39,680 nt of DNA from an uncultured Actinomycetes bacterium (lineage in GTDB: Bacteria > Actinomycetota > Actinomycetes > Mycobacteriales > Mycobacteriaceae): positions 1 to 39,680 of the forward strand of contig CAIOYU010000196.1 in the NCBI GenBank assembly GCA_903862565.1. Reading direction: 5' to 3'. The notes beneath the pieces were generated by a model, which worked only from the letters and a program-made list of their open reading frames with translations, was not told where the DNA came from and did not search any database. Position numbers and translations under genes: made by a program. Below, in pieces: positions 10,109 through 20,678 of this stretch. The stretch's first letter is position 1. Each line of letters starts with the position of its first letter.

Positions 10109-13100
10109 GTGAGTGAAGTGCGCGGTAAATCCCTGACGCCGATCGCGATTGTCGGCATGGCGTGCCGGCTGCCGGGCGGTATCGACTCCCCGCGGAAGCT
10201 GTGGGAAGCGCTGCTGCGCGGCGACGACCTCATCACCGAGGTGCCTGCCGACCGCTGGGATGTCGAGGAGTACTTCGACCCGCAGCGCGGCGTGCCCGGC
10301 CGTTCGATTTCCAAGTGGGGCGCCTTCCTCGACGATCCGATGGGCTTCGACGCCCCCTTCTTCGGACTCGACGACGCCAAGGCCGCGGCCATCGATCCCC
10401 AGCATCGCCTCCTCATGGAGACCTCATGGGAGGCCATCGAGCACGCCGGAATCGACCCGACCTCGCTGGCCGGCTCGTCGACCGGGGTGTATCTCGGGCT
10501 GTCGCACGATGACCACACCTCCCGCGCGTTGGATGCCGGCGCGTACGGGTACACCGAGACCGCGTACTGCATGGCCTCCGGGCGGGTCGCCTACGTCCTC
10601 AACGTCAACGGTCCCGCGTTGACCTTCGACACGGCCTGCTCCTCGGGTCTGCTCGCTGTCCACATGGCTGCCCGTGGCCTGCACTCCGGCGAGACCGACA
10701 TGGCCCTGGCCGGCGGCTGCATGGTGATGACGGAGCCTCGCAAGAACGCGTGGGCCTCAGCTCAGGGCATGTTGTCACCGACCGGGCGCTGCAAGGCGTT
10801 CGACGAGTCGGCCAACGGATTCGTCCGCTCCGAGGGCGCCGCCGTGCTGCTCCTGAAGCGACTGTCCGACGCCCAGCGCGACGGCGACAACATCCTCGCC
10901 GTCCTGCGCGGTACCGCTTCCAACTCCGATGGCCGTACCCGCAACATCGCCACCCCGTCGCTGGACGCGCAGGTCTCCGCCACCCGCGCCGCCCTCCTGG
11001 CATCGGACGTCGACCCGGACACGATCGGTGCGCTGGAGGCCCACGGCACCGGGACGCCCGTCGGCGACCCGATCGAATTCGGCAGCCTCGCAACGACGTA
11101 CGGCAAGACCGGCACGGTTCTGCTGGGGTCGGTCAAGTCCAACCTCGGCCACACCGAGGCGGCTGCGGGCGCGGTCGGCCTGATCAAGGCCGTCCTGGAA
11201 CTCCAGCACGGTGTCGTGCCGCCGATGGTGCACTTCAACCGTCTCCCCGACAAGCTCGCCAAGATCGAGACCGGCCTGACCGTGCCGCGGGAGGCCACCT
11301 CGTGGCCGGAGGGCCACGGCGACGTTCGCCGCATGGCGATCTGTTCCTACGGCATCTCGGGCACCAACGTGCACGCCATTCTCGAGCAGGCCCCGCAGGT
11401 CGAGGATGCCGACGCCACCGGTGAGCCGGTCGACGGCCCCATGGTCTTCGCACTGTCCTCGACCTCGGCCGACAGTCTCCGCAGCACCGCGGGTCAGCTG
11501 GCCGACTGGGTCGACGGCAACGACGTGCCGCTGGCCGACCTGGCCTACACGCTGGCCCGCCGTCGTGGCCGCCGCTCGGTCCGCACCGGGCTAATTGCCG
11601 AGAGCCGCTCCGATCTGGTCGGCGCCCTGCGCGCAGTGGCCGGCGGTGACGAGCCCTATCCGGCCGCCGTCGGACACGACGATCGCGGACCGGTGTGGGT
11701 GTTCTCCGGCCAGGGGTCGCAGTGGGCCGGTATGGGGGCCGAGCTACTGGCCTCCGAGCCCGCGTTCGCCGCAACGATCGCCGAACTGGAACCGCTGATC
11801 GCCGCCGAGTCCGGCTTCTCGATCACCGAGGCGCTGCTGGCGCCCGAGACGGTGACCGGCATCGACCGCATCCAGCCCAGCATCTTCGCCATGCAGGTCG
11901 CGATGGCCGCCACCATGAAGTCCCACGGGGTCGTCCCGGGCGCGGTCATCGGCCAGTCCCTCGGCGAGGTCGCCGCAGCGGTGGTCGCCGGGGCGTTGTC
12001 GCTCGTTGACGGTGTCAAGGTCATCTGCCGTCGCTCGGTGCTGTGCCGCGAGATCGCCGGCGGCGGCACCATGGCATCGGTTGAGATGCCCGCCGCGCAG
12101 GTCCGCGCCGAACTCGAGGCTCACGGCATCGAAGACGTGACCATCGCGGTCGTGGCGTCTCCGACGTCGACGGTCATCGGCGGCGCCGTCGAGACCGTCC
12201 GCCGCCTGGTCGCCGACTTCGAGCAGCGCGAGATCATGGCGCGCGAGATCGCCGTCGACGTCGCCTCGCACACCCCCCACGTCGAGCCGGTGCTCGCTGA
12301 GCTGGGCGCGCTGCTTCAGGACCTGACCCCGATGGCGCCGGAGGTGCCCTACTACTCGGCGACGCTGTTCGATTCGCGTGAGCAGCCGTACTGCGACGCC
12401 GAGTACTGGCTGGACAACCTGCGCTACACCGTGCGGTTCTCGGCTGCGGTCCAGACCGCGCTGGAGGATGGTTTCCGGGTGTTCGCCGAACTGTCGCCGC
12501 ACCCGGTGGTGGTCCGGGCGATCGACCAGATCGCCGCCACACTGGAAATGCCCGCCACCGCCATCGCCGGCATGCGCCGCGGCCAGGAGATGCCGCACGG
12601 ACTCCGCGGCCTGCTGGTCGACCTGTACGCCGCCGGTGCGGCCGTCGATCCGGCCGCGACGCTGCCCGAGGGCCAGCTGGTCGACGCACCGCTACCCGCC
12701 TGGACCCACCGCAAGCACGTCCTCGAGCTCCCGACCGCGGACCGGGGCGCGCACCTGGTCGCGGCCCATCCGCTGCTCGGTTCCCACGTGCGCCTGCTCG
12801 ACGAGCCCGAGCGGCACGTCTGGCGGGCCGAGGTCGGCACCGCCGCCCTGTCCTGGCTGGCCGATCATCAGGTTGAGAGCGTCTCGGCCATGCCGGCTGC
12901 GGCGTTCTGCGAGATGGCGCTGGCCGCCGCCCGGACCACGATCGGCGACATCGCCGAGGTGTGGGACGTGCGCTTCGAGCGGACACTGGAACTCGCGGAC
13001 GAGACGGCGGTCAACGCAACCGCGTCCGCGCAGGCTTCCGGATTGTTCGATTTCGTGGTCGAGACCGGCCAGGGCGGAGAGCGCGAGCGCCGCGCCAGTG

Positions 13101-16100
13101 CCGTGCTGCACGCCGTCGAGAACCCCGATGACGACCGGCCGGCCGGCTACGACACCGCTGCGTTGATCGCCGCGCTGCCCAAGCGCACCGACGGCGCCGA
13201 ACTGCGCAAGTGGTTCGAGGTGCGCGGCGAGGTGTTCGGGCCCGCGTTCTCGGCGCTGAGCGCGGTCAACACCGCCGACGGTGACAACACCATGGTGGCC
13301 GAGATCGCCCTGCCCTCGGCGATCCGTGACCAGCAGAATGCCTACGGGGTGCACCCGGCACTGCTGGAGGCGTGCTTCCAGTCAGTGGCCGCGCATCCAG
13401 GCGTCCAGATCCACGGCGGCCGCCTGCTGCCGCTCGGTGTCCGGCGGCTGCGTACGTACGGACCGGCCAACAAGGCGCGCTTCTGCGTGACGCGCGTGGT
13501 CAGCCAGCTCGACGGCTCCGCCGTTGAGGCCGACCTCCACCTGATCGACGAGCGTGGTGCGGTTCTGCTGGCCGTCGAGGGCCTGTCCATGGTCGCCGGC
13601 ACACCGGACAACGGCCGACTGCTCGACGAGCGTTTGCTGGGCATCCAGTGGAGCAAGAAGACGCTGCCCGCCCTCGGCGAGGACGTGAACCCGGGCACCT
13701 GGCTGCTGGTGAACACCACCGACTCGGCGGACCTGCTGACCTCCGAGCTGGCCGACGCCCTCAAGCTCAGCAACGCCGACGTCACGGTGATGTCGTGGCC
13801 GCGGAGTTCCGATCACGTGGCCAACGCCGCACGGATGACGACCTACATGGCGGAGAGCAGCTTCGGCAGCATCGTCGTGGTCTCCGCGCCGCGTAACGGC
13901 TGCCCGCCGGAGCAGATGGTGCACCGTGGCGCCGACCACGTGCGCCACCTGGTACGCATCGCGCGGGAACTGGCCGACGATTCCGCAGAGGCTCCGCGGC
14001 TCTATGTCGTGACGCGGAACGCCCAGACCGTCTGCCCCGATGACCGGCCGAACCTCGAGCAGGCCGGCCTGCGGGGGCTGCTCCGCTCCATCGGCGCCGA
14101 GCACCCCCACCTGCGTCCGACGCAGATCGACGTCGACGAGAACACCATCGGCAAGTCCATCGCCCACCAGCTTCTGCTCGGTTATGACGAGGACGAGACC
14201 GCCTTCCGCAACGACGAGTGGTACACCGCTCGCCTGACCCACGCCCCGCTGCAGGCCGGCGAGCGGTTCACCACCGTCGTCGAACACGATCGGGACGGCA
14301 TGCGCCTGGAGATCCGGACCCCCGGTGACCTGGGAACGCTGGAACTGACGTCCTTCGAGCGGGTCGCTCCGGGACCCGGCGAGGTGGAGATCGCCATCAC
14401 CGCGTCGAGCCTGAACTTCACCGACGTGCTGGTCGCCACCGGCCAGTACCCGGGCGATGCGGGCACCCCGCGGCTGGGCAGCGACTTCGCCGGTGTCGTC
14501 ACCGCCGTCGGTCAGGGAGTCAAGGCGCACCGCGTCGGCGACCATGTCGGCGGCATCTCGCCCAACGGTTGCTGGGGCACCTTCGTCACCTGCGACGCCG
14601 ACCTGGCCGTGGCGCTGCCGCGGGGTCTGCGCGACGACCAGGCCGCGGCTGTGACCACGGCGGTCGCCACCGCCTGGCACGGTCTGAACGACCTGGCCCG
14701 GATCAAGACCGGCGACAAGGTGCTGATCCACTCCGCAACCGGCGGCGTCGGTCAGGCCGCCATCGCGATCGCCCGTCGTGCAGGTGCCGAGATCTTCGCC
14801 ACCGCAGGCAGCGAGGAACGCCGGAACCTGCTGCGCAGCATGGGTATCGAGAACGTCTACGACTCGCGCAGCATCGCCTTCGCGGAGCAGATCCGTCGGG
14901 ACACCGACGGCTACGGCGTGGACATCGTGCTGAACTCGCTGACCGGTGCCGGCCAGAAGGCCGGTATGGAACTGCTGGCTTTCGGCGGACGCTTCGTCGA
15001 GATCGGCAAGACCGACTCCGGTGATGCCCAGACGCTCCCGTTCCGCCGCAACATGTCCTTCTACGGAGTGGACCTGGCGCTGATGTGCTCCACCCACCCC
15101 GACCAGGTCCGTGAGCTGCTCAACACCGTGTACCGGCTCACCGCCAAGGGTGTTCTGCCGCACCCGCAGGCGACGCACTACCCGCTGACCGAGGCTGCCG
15201 CCGCGATCCGCGCCATGAGCGCGGCCGAACACACCGGCAAGCTGATCCTCTCGGTGCCGCGGGTCGGCCACAGCACGGTCGTGGTTCCGCCGGAGCAGGC
15301 CCGCGTCTTCCGTCGCGACGGTTCCTACATCGTCACCGGTGGCCTTGGTGGGCTGGGCTTGTTCCTGGCTGCCAAGATGGCCGACGCCGGTGCGGGCCGG
15401 ATCGTGCTGAACTCCCGTTCGGCGCCGAAGCCGGCGGCGATGGCCGAGATCGAGCGGATGCGTGCCCAGGGCACCGAGGTCGAGGTCATCACCGGTGACA
15501 TCGCTCTCGCCGGAACCGTCGACAGGCTGGTGGCCGAGGCCACCGTGAGCGGCTTGCCGGTCCGTGGCGTGCTGCACGCAGCCGCGGTCGTCGAAGACGC
15601 GATCCTGACCAACATCAGCGGCGAACTGATCGAACGGGACTGGGCGCCAAAGGTTTACGGCGCATGGCATCTGCACCGGGCGACCGCGACGCAGCCGCTG
15701 GACTGGTTCTGCTCGTTCTCCTCGGCCGCTGCGCTGATCGGCTCGCCGGGTCAGGGTGCCTACGCCGCTGCCAACAGCTGGCTGGACGCCTTCACCCAGT
15801 GGCGCCGTTCGCAGGGGCTGCCGGCCAGCGCGGTCGCGTGGGCCGCGTGGGACGAGATCGGAGCGGGCAAGCACCTGGCGCAGTCGGGGACCACCGCGAT
15901 GATCAATCCGGAGGAGGGCGCCTACGCGTTCGAGGCGCTGCTGCGCCACAACCGGGCCTACGCCGGCTACTCGCCGGTGGCGGGTGCGCCGTGGCTCACC
16001 GATCTCGCTGCCCGCAGCCCCTTCGGCGGGGAGTTCGCCTCCAGCACCGACCATTCCGTGGAGACCAGCGGTTTGCGGGCCGAGTTACACTCGCTCCCGC

Positions 16101-16348
16101 GGGAGGAATGGTCGCCTCGGGTGCGGCGCCTGGTGACCGAACACCTGGCTCTGATCCTGCGGTCATCGGTCGATCCCGACCGGCCGATCATGGAATACGG
16201 CCTCGACTCCCTGGGGCACCTCGAGCTGCGTACGCGGCTGGAGAGCGAGACCGGCGTCCGGGTCCGGTCCACGGACATCACGACGGTCCGCGGCCTGGCC
16301 GATACCCTGTGCGAGTCGCTGGTGGGCACGCTGGCGGCAGCCCGCTGA
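10109..16348 (+). CDS. MAS/Pks5-type iterative type I polyketide synthase (KS-AT-DH-ER-KR-ACP)
   Basis: A 2079-residue complete reducing module of the mycocerosic acid synthase family. KS (about 10-435): DTACSSG with Cys177, EAHGTG His312, NLGHTE His348. AT (about 530-830): GQSLGE with Ser617 and VASH at 718-721, the methylmalonyl-type signature. DH (about 890-1190): WLADHQ His920 and LLEACFQ, where Glu1087 stands at the usual catalytic Asp. ER: GGVG at 1545-1548. KR: GGLGGLG at 1744-1750, Ser1872, Tyr1885, Asn1889. ACP: LDSL with Ser2034. Enzymes of this architecture elongate acyl starters with methylmalonyl-CoA to give methyl-branched fatty acids. The start is GTG with AAGGA upstream. It heads a same-strand run with papA and two acyltransferases. 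No FadD ligase or thioesterase is adjacent, so starter activation must be encoded elsewhere. The exact chain cannot be predicted. Confidence 0.95.
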   Translation: MSEVRGKSLTPIAIVGMACRLPGGIDSPRKLWEALLRGDDLITEVPADRWDVEEYFDPQRGVPGRSISKWGAFLDDPMGFDAPFFGLDDAKAAAIDPQHRLLMETSWEAIEHAGIDPTSLAGSSTGVYLGLSHDDHTSRALDAGAYGYTETAYCMASGRVAYVLNVNGPALTFDTACSSGLLAVHMAARGLHSGETDMALAGGCMVMTEPRKNAWASAQGMLSPTGRCKAFDESANGFVRSEGAAVLLLKRLSDAQRDGDNILAVLRGTASNSDGRTRNIATPSLDAQVSATRAALLASDVDPDTIGALEAHGTGTPVGDPIEFGSLATTYGKTGTVLLGSVKSNLGHTEAAAGAVGLIKAVLELQHGVVPPMVHFNRLPDKLAKIETGLTVPREATSWPEGHGDVRRMAICSYGISGTNVHAILEQAPQVEDADATGEPVDGPMVFALSSTSADSLRSTAGQLADWVDGNDVPLADLAYTLARRRGRRSVRTGLIAESRSDLVGALRAVAGGDEPYPAAVGHDDRGPVWVFSGQGSQWAGMGAELLASEPAFAATIAELEPLIAAESGFSITEALLAPETVTGIDRIQPSIFAMQVAMAATMKSHGVVPGAVIGQSLGEVAAAVVAGALSLVDGVKVICRRSVLCREIAGGGTMASVEMPAAQVRAELEAHGIEDVTIAVVASPTSTVIGGAVETVRRLVADFEQREIMAREIAVDVASHTPHVEPVLAELGALLQDLTPMAPEVPYYSATLFDSREQPYCDAEYWLDNLRYTVRFSAAVQTALEDGFRVFAELSPHPVVVRAIDQIAATLEMPATAIAGMRRGQEMPHGLRGLLVDLYAAGAAVDPAATLPEGQLVDAPLPAWTHRKHVLELPTADRGAHLVAAHPLLGSHVRLLDEPERHVWRAEVGTAALSWLADHQVESVSAMPAAAFCEMALAAARTTIGDIAEVWDVRFERTLELADETAVNATASAQASGLFDFVVETGQGGERERRASAVLHAVENPDDDRPAGYDTAALIAALPKRTDGAELRKWFEVRGEVFGPAFSALSAVNTADGDNTMVAEIALPSAIRDQQNAYGVHPALLEACFQSVAAHPGVQIHGGRLLPLGVRRLRTYGPANKARFCVTRVVSQLDGSAVEADLHLIDERGAVLLAVEGLSMVAGTPDNGRLLDERLLGIQWSKKTLPALGEDVNPGTWLLVNTTDSADLLTSELADALKLSNADVTVMSWPRSSDHVANAARMTTYMAESSFGSIVVVSAPRNGCPPEQMVHRGADHVRHLVRIARELADDSAEAPRLYVVTRNAQTVCPDDRPNLEQAGLRGLLRSIGAEHPHLRPTQIDVDENTIGKSIAHQLLLGYDEDETAFRNDEWYTARLTHAPLQAGERFTTVVEHDRDGMRLEIRTPGDLGTLELTSFERVAPGPGEVEIAITASSLNFTDVLVATGQYPGDAGTPRLGSDFAGVVTAVGQGVKAHRVGDHVGGISPNGCWGTFVTCDADLAVALPRGLRDDQAAAVTTAVATAWHGLNDLARIKTGDKVLIHSATGGVGQAAIAIARRAGAEIFATAGSEERRNLLRSMGIENVYDSRSIAFAEQIRRDTDGYGVDIVLNSLTGAGQKAGMELLAFGGRFVEIGKTDSGDAQTLPFRRNMSFYGVDLALMCSTHPDQVRELLNTVYRLTAKGVLPHPQATHYPLTEAAAAIRAMSAAEHTGKLILSVPRVGHSTVVVPPEQARVFRRDGSYIVTGGLGGLGLFLAAKMADAGAGRIVLNSRSAPKPAAMAEIERMRAQGTEVEVITGDIALAGTVDRLVAEATVSGLPVRGVLHAAAVVEDAILTNISGELIERDWAPKVYGAWHLHRATATQPLDWFCSFSSAAALIGSPGQGAYAAANSWLDAFTQWRRSQGLPASAVAWAAWDEIGAGKHLAQSGTTAMINPEEGAYAFEALLRHNRAYAGYSPVAGAPWLTDLAARSPFGGEFASSTDHSVETSGLRAELHSLPREEWSPRVRRLVTEHLALILRSSVDPDRPIMEYGLDSLGHLELRTRLESETGVRVRSTDITTVRGLADTLCESLVGTLAAAR

Positions 16349-16376
16349 GCCGGGCGCCGAACAGGAAGCGAGTTCA

Positions 16377-17810
16377 GTGGTCGCGTTAACGGCAATCCAG
16401 GACTGGGTGGGCGCGCCGGGCTCCGTGGTGTCATGGAGCCCGGCCCCCGCCTGCGCGGAAAAGGTCCGGCAGGCCACCGCCAGCGACGTCCCGCCGAGTT
16501 TTCAGCAGGAACAGCACATCCGGGCCTACCGGCAGCATGCGGCGGACGGGCTGGAGATGGCCCGGCTGATGATCCCGTCGTGGAAGATCGCCGGGCGGTG
16601 CGACCTGCGGGCGATGAGCTACGTGATCAACGCCTACCTGCGCCGCCATGACACTTACCACAGCTGGTTCGACTTCGACGAGGCCGACCGGGTGGTGCGC
16701 CATACGGTCAGTCCGGAAGACATCAAGCTGGTGCCAACCAGCCATGGGGAGATGAACTCGGCCAAGTGGCAGGCACAGGCCTTGGACGTGCCCGGCCCGC
16801 TGGACTGGGACTGCTTCCGGTTCGGCGTGATTCAGCGAGCCGACCACTTCACCTTCTATGCGAGCATCGACCACCTCCACGCCGATGCGATGTTCGTCGT
16901 GGCGCTGTTCGTCGAGATCCATTCGAACTATGCCGCCGTCGTCGAGGGCGGCGTTCCGGTCCGGCTTCCCGAGGCCGGCCGCTACGCCGACTACTGCATC
17001 CGGCAGCGTGACTACACCTCCGGTCTGACGCTGGAGTCGCCAGAGGTCGTCGAGTGGTTGGAGTACCTGCGCAAAAACGGCGGGACCCTACCGAAATTCC
17101 CGATGCCGCTGGGTGATCCGAACATCCCCTGCACGGGCGAGCTCAACAAGATCAGGCTGATGGACGTGCGCGAGAGCGACCGGTTCGAGGCCGTGTGCGC
17201 CTCGGCGGGGGCACGGTTCATCGGTGGGGCTTTCGCCTGCGCCGCGCTTGCCGAACGCGAACTCACCGGTATCGACACCTACAACGTCATCACGCCGACC
17301 ACCACGAGGCAGACCCAGGCGGAATTCGCCACCACTGGTTGGTTCACCGGCGTCGTGCCGATCTCCGTTCCGGTCGCCGGCAAGTCGTTCGCCGAAACCG
17401 CCAGGGCCTGCCAGCAGGCCTTCGACGCCGGCATGCATCTGGCGCAACTGCCGATCGAACGGGTGCTGGAGCTGGCGGCGCCATTGCCCGACATCCGCAA
17501 GGCCGGCCCCGGTGTGCCGATGCTCTCGTATTTCGACACCAGCCTGCCTCCCTTGGATCCCGTCGTGATGGGCAAGTGGCGCGAGCAGGAGGGCACGCTG
17601 TACACCGGTGTCGGCGCGGCCAGTCAGATGGGGATGTGGGTGAACCGCGGCTCCGACGGAACGGTCATCTCCGTCGGCTACCCGGACAACCCGGTCGCCC
17701 GCGAATCGGCGACCCAGTACGTTGAGCTGATGAAAATGTTCTACCTGCGGGCCGCCGACGGCCGCGCCGACGCGTTGTCCTCGCCGCGGATTCCGCGGGC
17801 GACGGTCTGA
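16377..17810 (+). CDS. PapA-type polyketide-associated acyltransferase
   Basis: A 477-residue condensation-superfamily acyltransferase starting at GTG with AGGAAG (16363-16368) upstream and 28 nt after the pks stop. The catalytic motif reads DHLHADA: His166 and Asp170 form HxxxD, and Tyr185 completes HX3DX14Y, the pattern described for PapA2 and its trehalose-acylating relatives. The length matches PapA2/PapA3. These enzymes move fatty acyl groups from CoA or from a PKS carrier protein to trehalose or a partly acylated trehalose. Pairing of a PKS gene with a papA gene and an mmpL gene is seen in the sulfolipid, polyacyltrehalose, trehalose polyphleate and LOS loci. The acceptor here is therefore probably a trehalose-type sugar, by analogy only. 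Which PapA subgroup it belongs to needs a phylogeny. Confidence 0.88.
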   Translation: MVALTAIQDWVGAPGSVVSWSPAPACAEKVRQATASDVPPSFQQEQHIRAYRQHAADGLEMARLMIPSWKIAGRCDLRAMSYVINAYLRRHDTYHSWFDFDEADRVVRHTVSPEDIKLVPTSHGEMNSAKWQAQALDVPGPLDWDCFRFGVIQRADHFTFYASIDHLHADAMFVVALFVEIHSNYAAVVEGGVPVRLPEAGRYADYCIRQRDYTSGLTLESPEVVEWLEYLRKNGGTLPKFPMPLGDPNIPCTGELNKIRLMDVRESDRFEAVCASAGARFIGGAFACAALAERELTGIDTYNVITPTTTRQTQAEFATTGWFTGVVPISVPVAGKSFAETARACQQAFDAGMHLAQLPIERVLELAAPLPDIRKAGPGVPMLSYFDTSLPPLDPVVMGKWREQEGTLYTGVGAASQMGMWVNRGSDGTVISVGYPDNPVARESATQYVELMKMFYLRAADGRADALSSPRIPRATV

Positions 17811-17826
17811 CCGACGGGCTGCGGCG

Positions 17827-19287
17827 GTGGAATCTCTGGAGTCGAAATCTCTGGAACGGGTGAGCGACCTCGACCATCGGGGTGCCGGGGAGCAGGACGA
17901 TCTTCTCTGCTACGCAGACCAGGCGCTGTTCCTGTCGTTGCGTGCCACCGGGCAGGAGTCGGTTGCCCAATTCACTTGGATCTATGAACATCCCGTCGAT
18001 TTCGATCGGCTGAAACGGTTTCATCAGAACCTGGGCTACGGGCTTCTGGGTCGTCGGATCGAGCGTTCGAGCCTTCCCTTCGGACGTCATCGATGGGTCG
18101 CCTCACTGGGTCCGTCCGCGCCACTGGACATCAGCAGCACCCCCCGCCCGCGATCGGAGTTCACCGACTGGCTCGACGAACGTGCGCAGGTGTCGGCGGA
18201 TCCGGAATTCGGTCCGGGCTGGCATCTGAGCGCGGCCATGTTCGACGACGGATCGACCGCGATCACGATCGTCGCCTCGCACTGCCTCGTCGACGGAATG
18301 GGCCTTTTGGAGACGTTGATCAATGCGATCAACGACACCCCCCGTGACTTGGGTCTGTCGGCGCCGCATGCCCGCACTCGGCGGCAGGCATTGCGCGCCG
18401 ATATCCGCGAGACGATTCGAAGCGTCCCCGACACCGCCAAAGCGCTCGGGGTGGGGGCGCGCCTCGGTGTTCGTCGCTGGCGTGAGTCCCGGCGCGACAA
18501 GGTCTCTCGCGACGGCGGCGTGTCCCGGGATGCCACCGCTGCACCGACACGACCGGTGACGTCCGACCTGGCGTCGGGGGCATCGGCGTCCCGTGAGGTG
18601 ATCGCCCCGGCAGTGATCGCCGTCGTCGATTGCCAGGCGTGGGACAGTCGCGCCGAGGCGCTTGGCGGTAACAGCCATTCGCTGTTCGCCGGGTTCGCCG
18701 CGAAACTCGCCCAACACGTCGGGCGCACCCGGGCCTCCGACGGCGCCGTGACGTTGATGATTCCGGTGAACGAGCGAGAGCCCGGTGACACCCGGGCGAA
18801 CGCGGTGACGATCGGATATGCCAGCCTGGACCCCGCGTCGGTGACCACCGATCTGACCGAGGCACGTGCGCAGATCCGCCAAGTCCTGACCTCGGTTCGG
18901 GAAGTCCCCGACGAGACGCTGCGGACACTGCCGTTGATTCCCTTCGTGCCGAAGCGGGCTGTCGTTGGAACCGCGAGTCTGGCAATGGGTTTGGGCGCTG
19001 ACCTGCCGGTCTCCGCCTCGAATCTGGGCGACGTGGACGCCGCGGTCCTCCGTGCCGACGGAACCGATGCCGAAGGCTTCATCATCCGCGGGGTCGACGG
19101 CCGCGTCACCCAGGAGTTGCTCGAGCGGCGCCACGGCTATCTCACCGTGCTCTGCAACCGGTCGGCCGGCAAGGTCTTTCTCTCGGTGATCGGTTACCGG
19201 CCCGGGGGAGAGAACACGAAGGCGGCACTGCGCGCACTTGTCGTAGAGACCCTCGCGGAGTTCGGCCTGTCCGGAACCGTCGAGTAG
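17827..19287 (+). CDS. Condensation-superfamily acyltransferase, first of a tandem pair
   Basis: 486 residues, 16 nt after papA. The catalytic HxxxDG motif is SHCLVDGMG (His152, Asp156, Gly157). An N-terminal stretch PFGRHRW and a C-terminal SNLGD followed by DGTDAE are shared with the next gene. The two proteins are clearly homologous over their full length and arose by duplication. A loop around residues 218-255 (Arg/Thr/Ser/Ala rich) is longer here than in its twin. The fold belongs with PapA, WS/DGAT and NRPS condensation domains, but it is not a close match to PapA. It probably acylates a lipid intermediate of this locus; substrate unknown. The start is uncertain: GTG 17827 or the in-frame GTG 17860. 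A 10-bp direct repeat, AATCTCTGGA (17831-17840 and 17846-17855), lies between them. Confidence 0.8.
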   Translation: MESLESKSLERVSDLDHRGAGEQDDLLCYADQALFLSLRATGQESVAQFTWIYEHPVDFDRLKRFHQNLGYGLLGRRIERSSLPFGRHRWVASLGPSAPLDISSTPRPRSEFTDWLDERAQVSADPEFGPGWHLSAAMFDDGSTAITIVASHCLVDGMGLLETLINAINDTPRDLGLSAPHARTRRQALRADIRETIRSVPDTAKALGVGARLGVRRWRESRRDKVSRDGGVSRDATAAPTRPVTSDLASGASASREVIAPAVIAVVDCQAWDSRAEALGGNSHSLFAGFAAKLAQHVGRTRASDGAVTLMIPVNEREPGDTRANAVTIGYASLDPASVTTDLTEARAQIRQVLTSVREVPDETLRTLPLIPFVPKRAVVGTASLAMGLGADLPVSASNLGDVDAAVLRADGTDAEGFIIRGVDGRVTQELLERRHGYLTVLCNRSAGKVFLSVIGYRPGGENTKAALRALVVETLAEFGLSGTVE

Positions 19288-19334
19288 CGGCTTGCACCAC
19301 TCACATCGCAGACGTGGCAATGGAGGCTGACCGG

Positions 19335-20678
19335 GTGACCCCACAGGACGAGCATCGGCTGACGTACCTCGACCAGACCGCGTTGGAACTCGCCCGGGCG
19401 ACCGGTCGGGGCCAGTTGATGCAGTGCGTGTGGGTCTACGAGCATCCGCTCGACTACCAAGGACTCGAACGGTTCCACCGCAACTGTGCCGAGTCGATCG
19501 GCAACCGGCTCATCGAACGCTCGCCACTGCCGTTCGGGCGACACCGGTGGGTGCGCGCCGGTGGGCCTCCGCCTCCGATCCGCATCGCTGAGAAGCCAAG
19601 GCCCCGAGAGGAATTGCTGGCCTGGGCCGACGAGCTCGCCAACCTGCCCATCGACTCGGTGAACGGACCTGCCTGGAACCTGGTGGTTCAGCCGCTCGCC
19701 GACGGATCCACGGCGGTCAGCATGATCGCCTCACATCAGATCTTCGACGGCGTCGGCGCCATTTTGGCCATCTACGAAGGGGTCATCGGCAGCATCCGCG
19801 ATACCCGGTACGAGGTGTCGGGTTCGCGTAGCAAGGGCAGGGCCCTTCGCGCCGACGCCCGTCAGGCACTGCGTGACCTGCCGGAAACCCTGCGCACCGC
19901 CAGGAAAGCCGCCACGATGTACCGCGCCAAGCGCGAGGAGTTCGCGGCCGCGCGCACCCCACACCTCTCCGGCGAGGATTCCCGTCGGGTCGTCGTGCCG
20001 GCGATCGCGATCTATGTCGGTATTCCGGAGTGGGATGCCAAGGCGCAATCCCTTGGCGGGAACAGCTATTCGCTGCTGGCCGGATTTGCGGCCAAACTCG
20101 GGGAGCGCCTGGGCCGCCGTCGCGCCGACGGCGACGTCAGCCTGATCATCGCCATCAACCTCCGGGAGAACTTGGCAGACGACCGGGCTCTGGCCATGGC
20201 GTTCGCCAATGCGACGGTCGATCCGACCACTGTCACCGACGATCTGACGGCGACCCGTGCGGCGGTTCGGGAAGCACGGGAGAAGGCCAAGAACGAGCCG
20301 GACCCGACCATCGAGTTGCTCTCCATCGCCCCCTGGCTTCCACAGAGCGCGATCAAAGGGCTTGCCGAGGTGATGTTCGACTACTCAGAGAGCCTGCCCG
20401 TGTCGTGTTCGAATCTGGGTGACCTGCCGCCGGAAGTCGCCCGGATCGACGGAACCGATGCGGAATACGTCTTCATCCGCGCCATGGACACCAACGTCAC
20501 GTTGGGGGAGTTGAAGCGGTCCAAGGGCCAACTCGTCCTGGTGTCGGGACGTATCAATGGCACGGTGTCGATCTCGGTCGAGGCCTACCAACTCGGGGCG
20601 GAGAACACCAAGGAACGGCTGCGCGACATTGCCGAACAGACCCTCGCCGAGTTCGGGCTCAGCGCCGTCATCGACTGA
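19335..20678 (+). CDS. Condensation-superfamily acyltransferase, second of a tandem pair
   Basis: 447 residues if started at GTG 19335, which has a strong GGAGG (19322-19326) at 8-nt spacing; in-frame GTG 19314 and ATG 19320 are alternatives. The catalytic motif is SHQIFDGVG (His134, Asp138, Gly139). Shared blocks with the upstream paralogue include the YEHP, IERS and LPFGRHRWV stretches, LRAD, LGGNS, and SNLGD followed by IDGTDAE. The product is likely a soluble acyltransferase acting on the same pathway, perhaps at a different position or with a different acyl donor. The stop TGA abuts the stop of the convergent Gap gene without a base between them (TGATCA, 20676-20681). Confidence 0.82.
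   Translation: MTPQDEHRLTYLDQTALELARATGRGQLMQCVWVYEHPLDYQGLERFHRNCAESIGNRLIERSPLPFGRHRWVRAGGPPPPIRIAEKPRPREELLAWADELANLPIDSVNGPAWNLVVQPLADGSTAVSMIASHQIFDGVGAILAIYEGVIGSIRDTRYEVSGSRSKGRALRADARQALRDLPETLRTARKAATMYRAKREEFAAARTPHLSGEDSRRVVVPAIAIYVGIPEWDAKAQSLGGNSYSLLAGFAAKLGERLGRRRADGDVSLIIAINLRENLADDRALAMAFANATVDPTTVTDDLTATRAAVREAREKAKNEPDPTIELLSIAPWLPQSAIKGLAEVMFDYSESLPVSCSNLGDLPPEVARIDGTDAEYVFIRAMDTNVTLGELKRSKGQLVLVSGRINGTVSISVEAYQLGAENTKERLRDIAEQTLAEFGLSAVID

Noticed and set aside
13382-16054. 890-codon open frame on the minus strand inside the PKS
   Set aside because: A shadow of the GC-rich PKS coding strand; composition is dominated by Gly, Arg, Val and Gln without domains, while the plus strand shows intact ER and KR motifs.
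16872-16886. PapA considered inactive because the HHxxxDG motif reads DHLHADA
   Set aside because: The trehalose-acylating PapA subgroup uses HX3DX14Y, and His166, Asp170 and Tyr185 are all present at that spacing.
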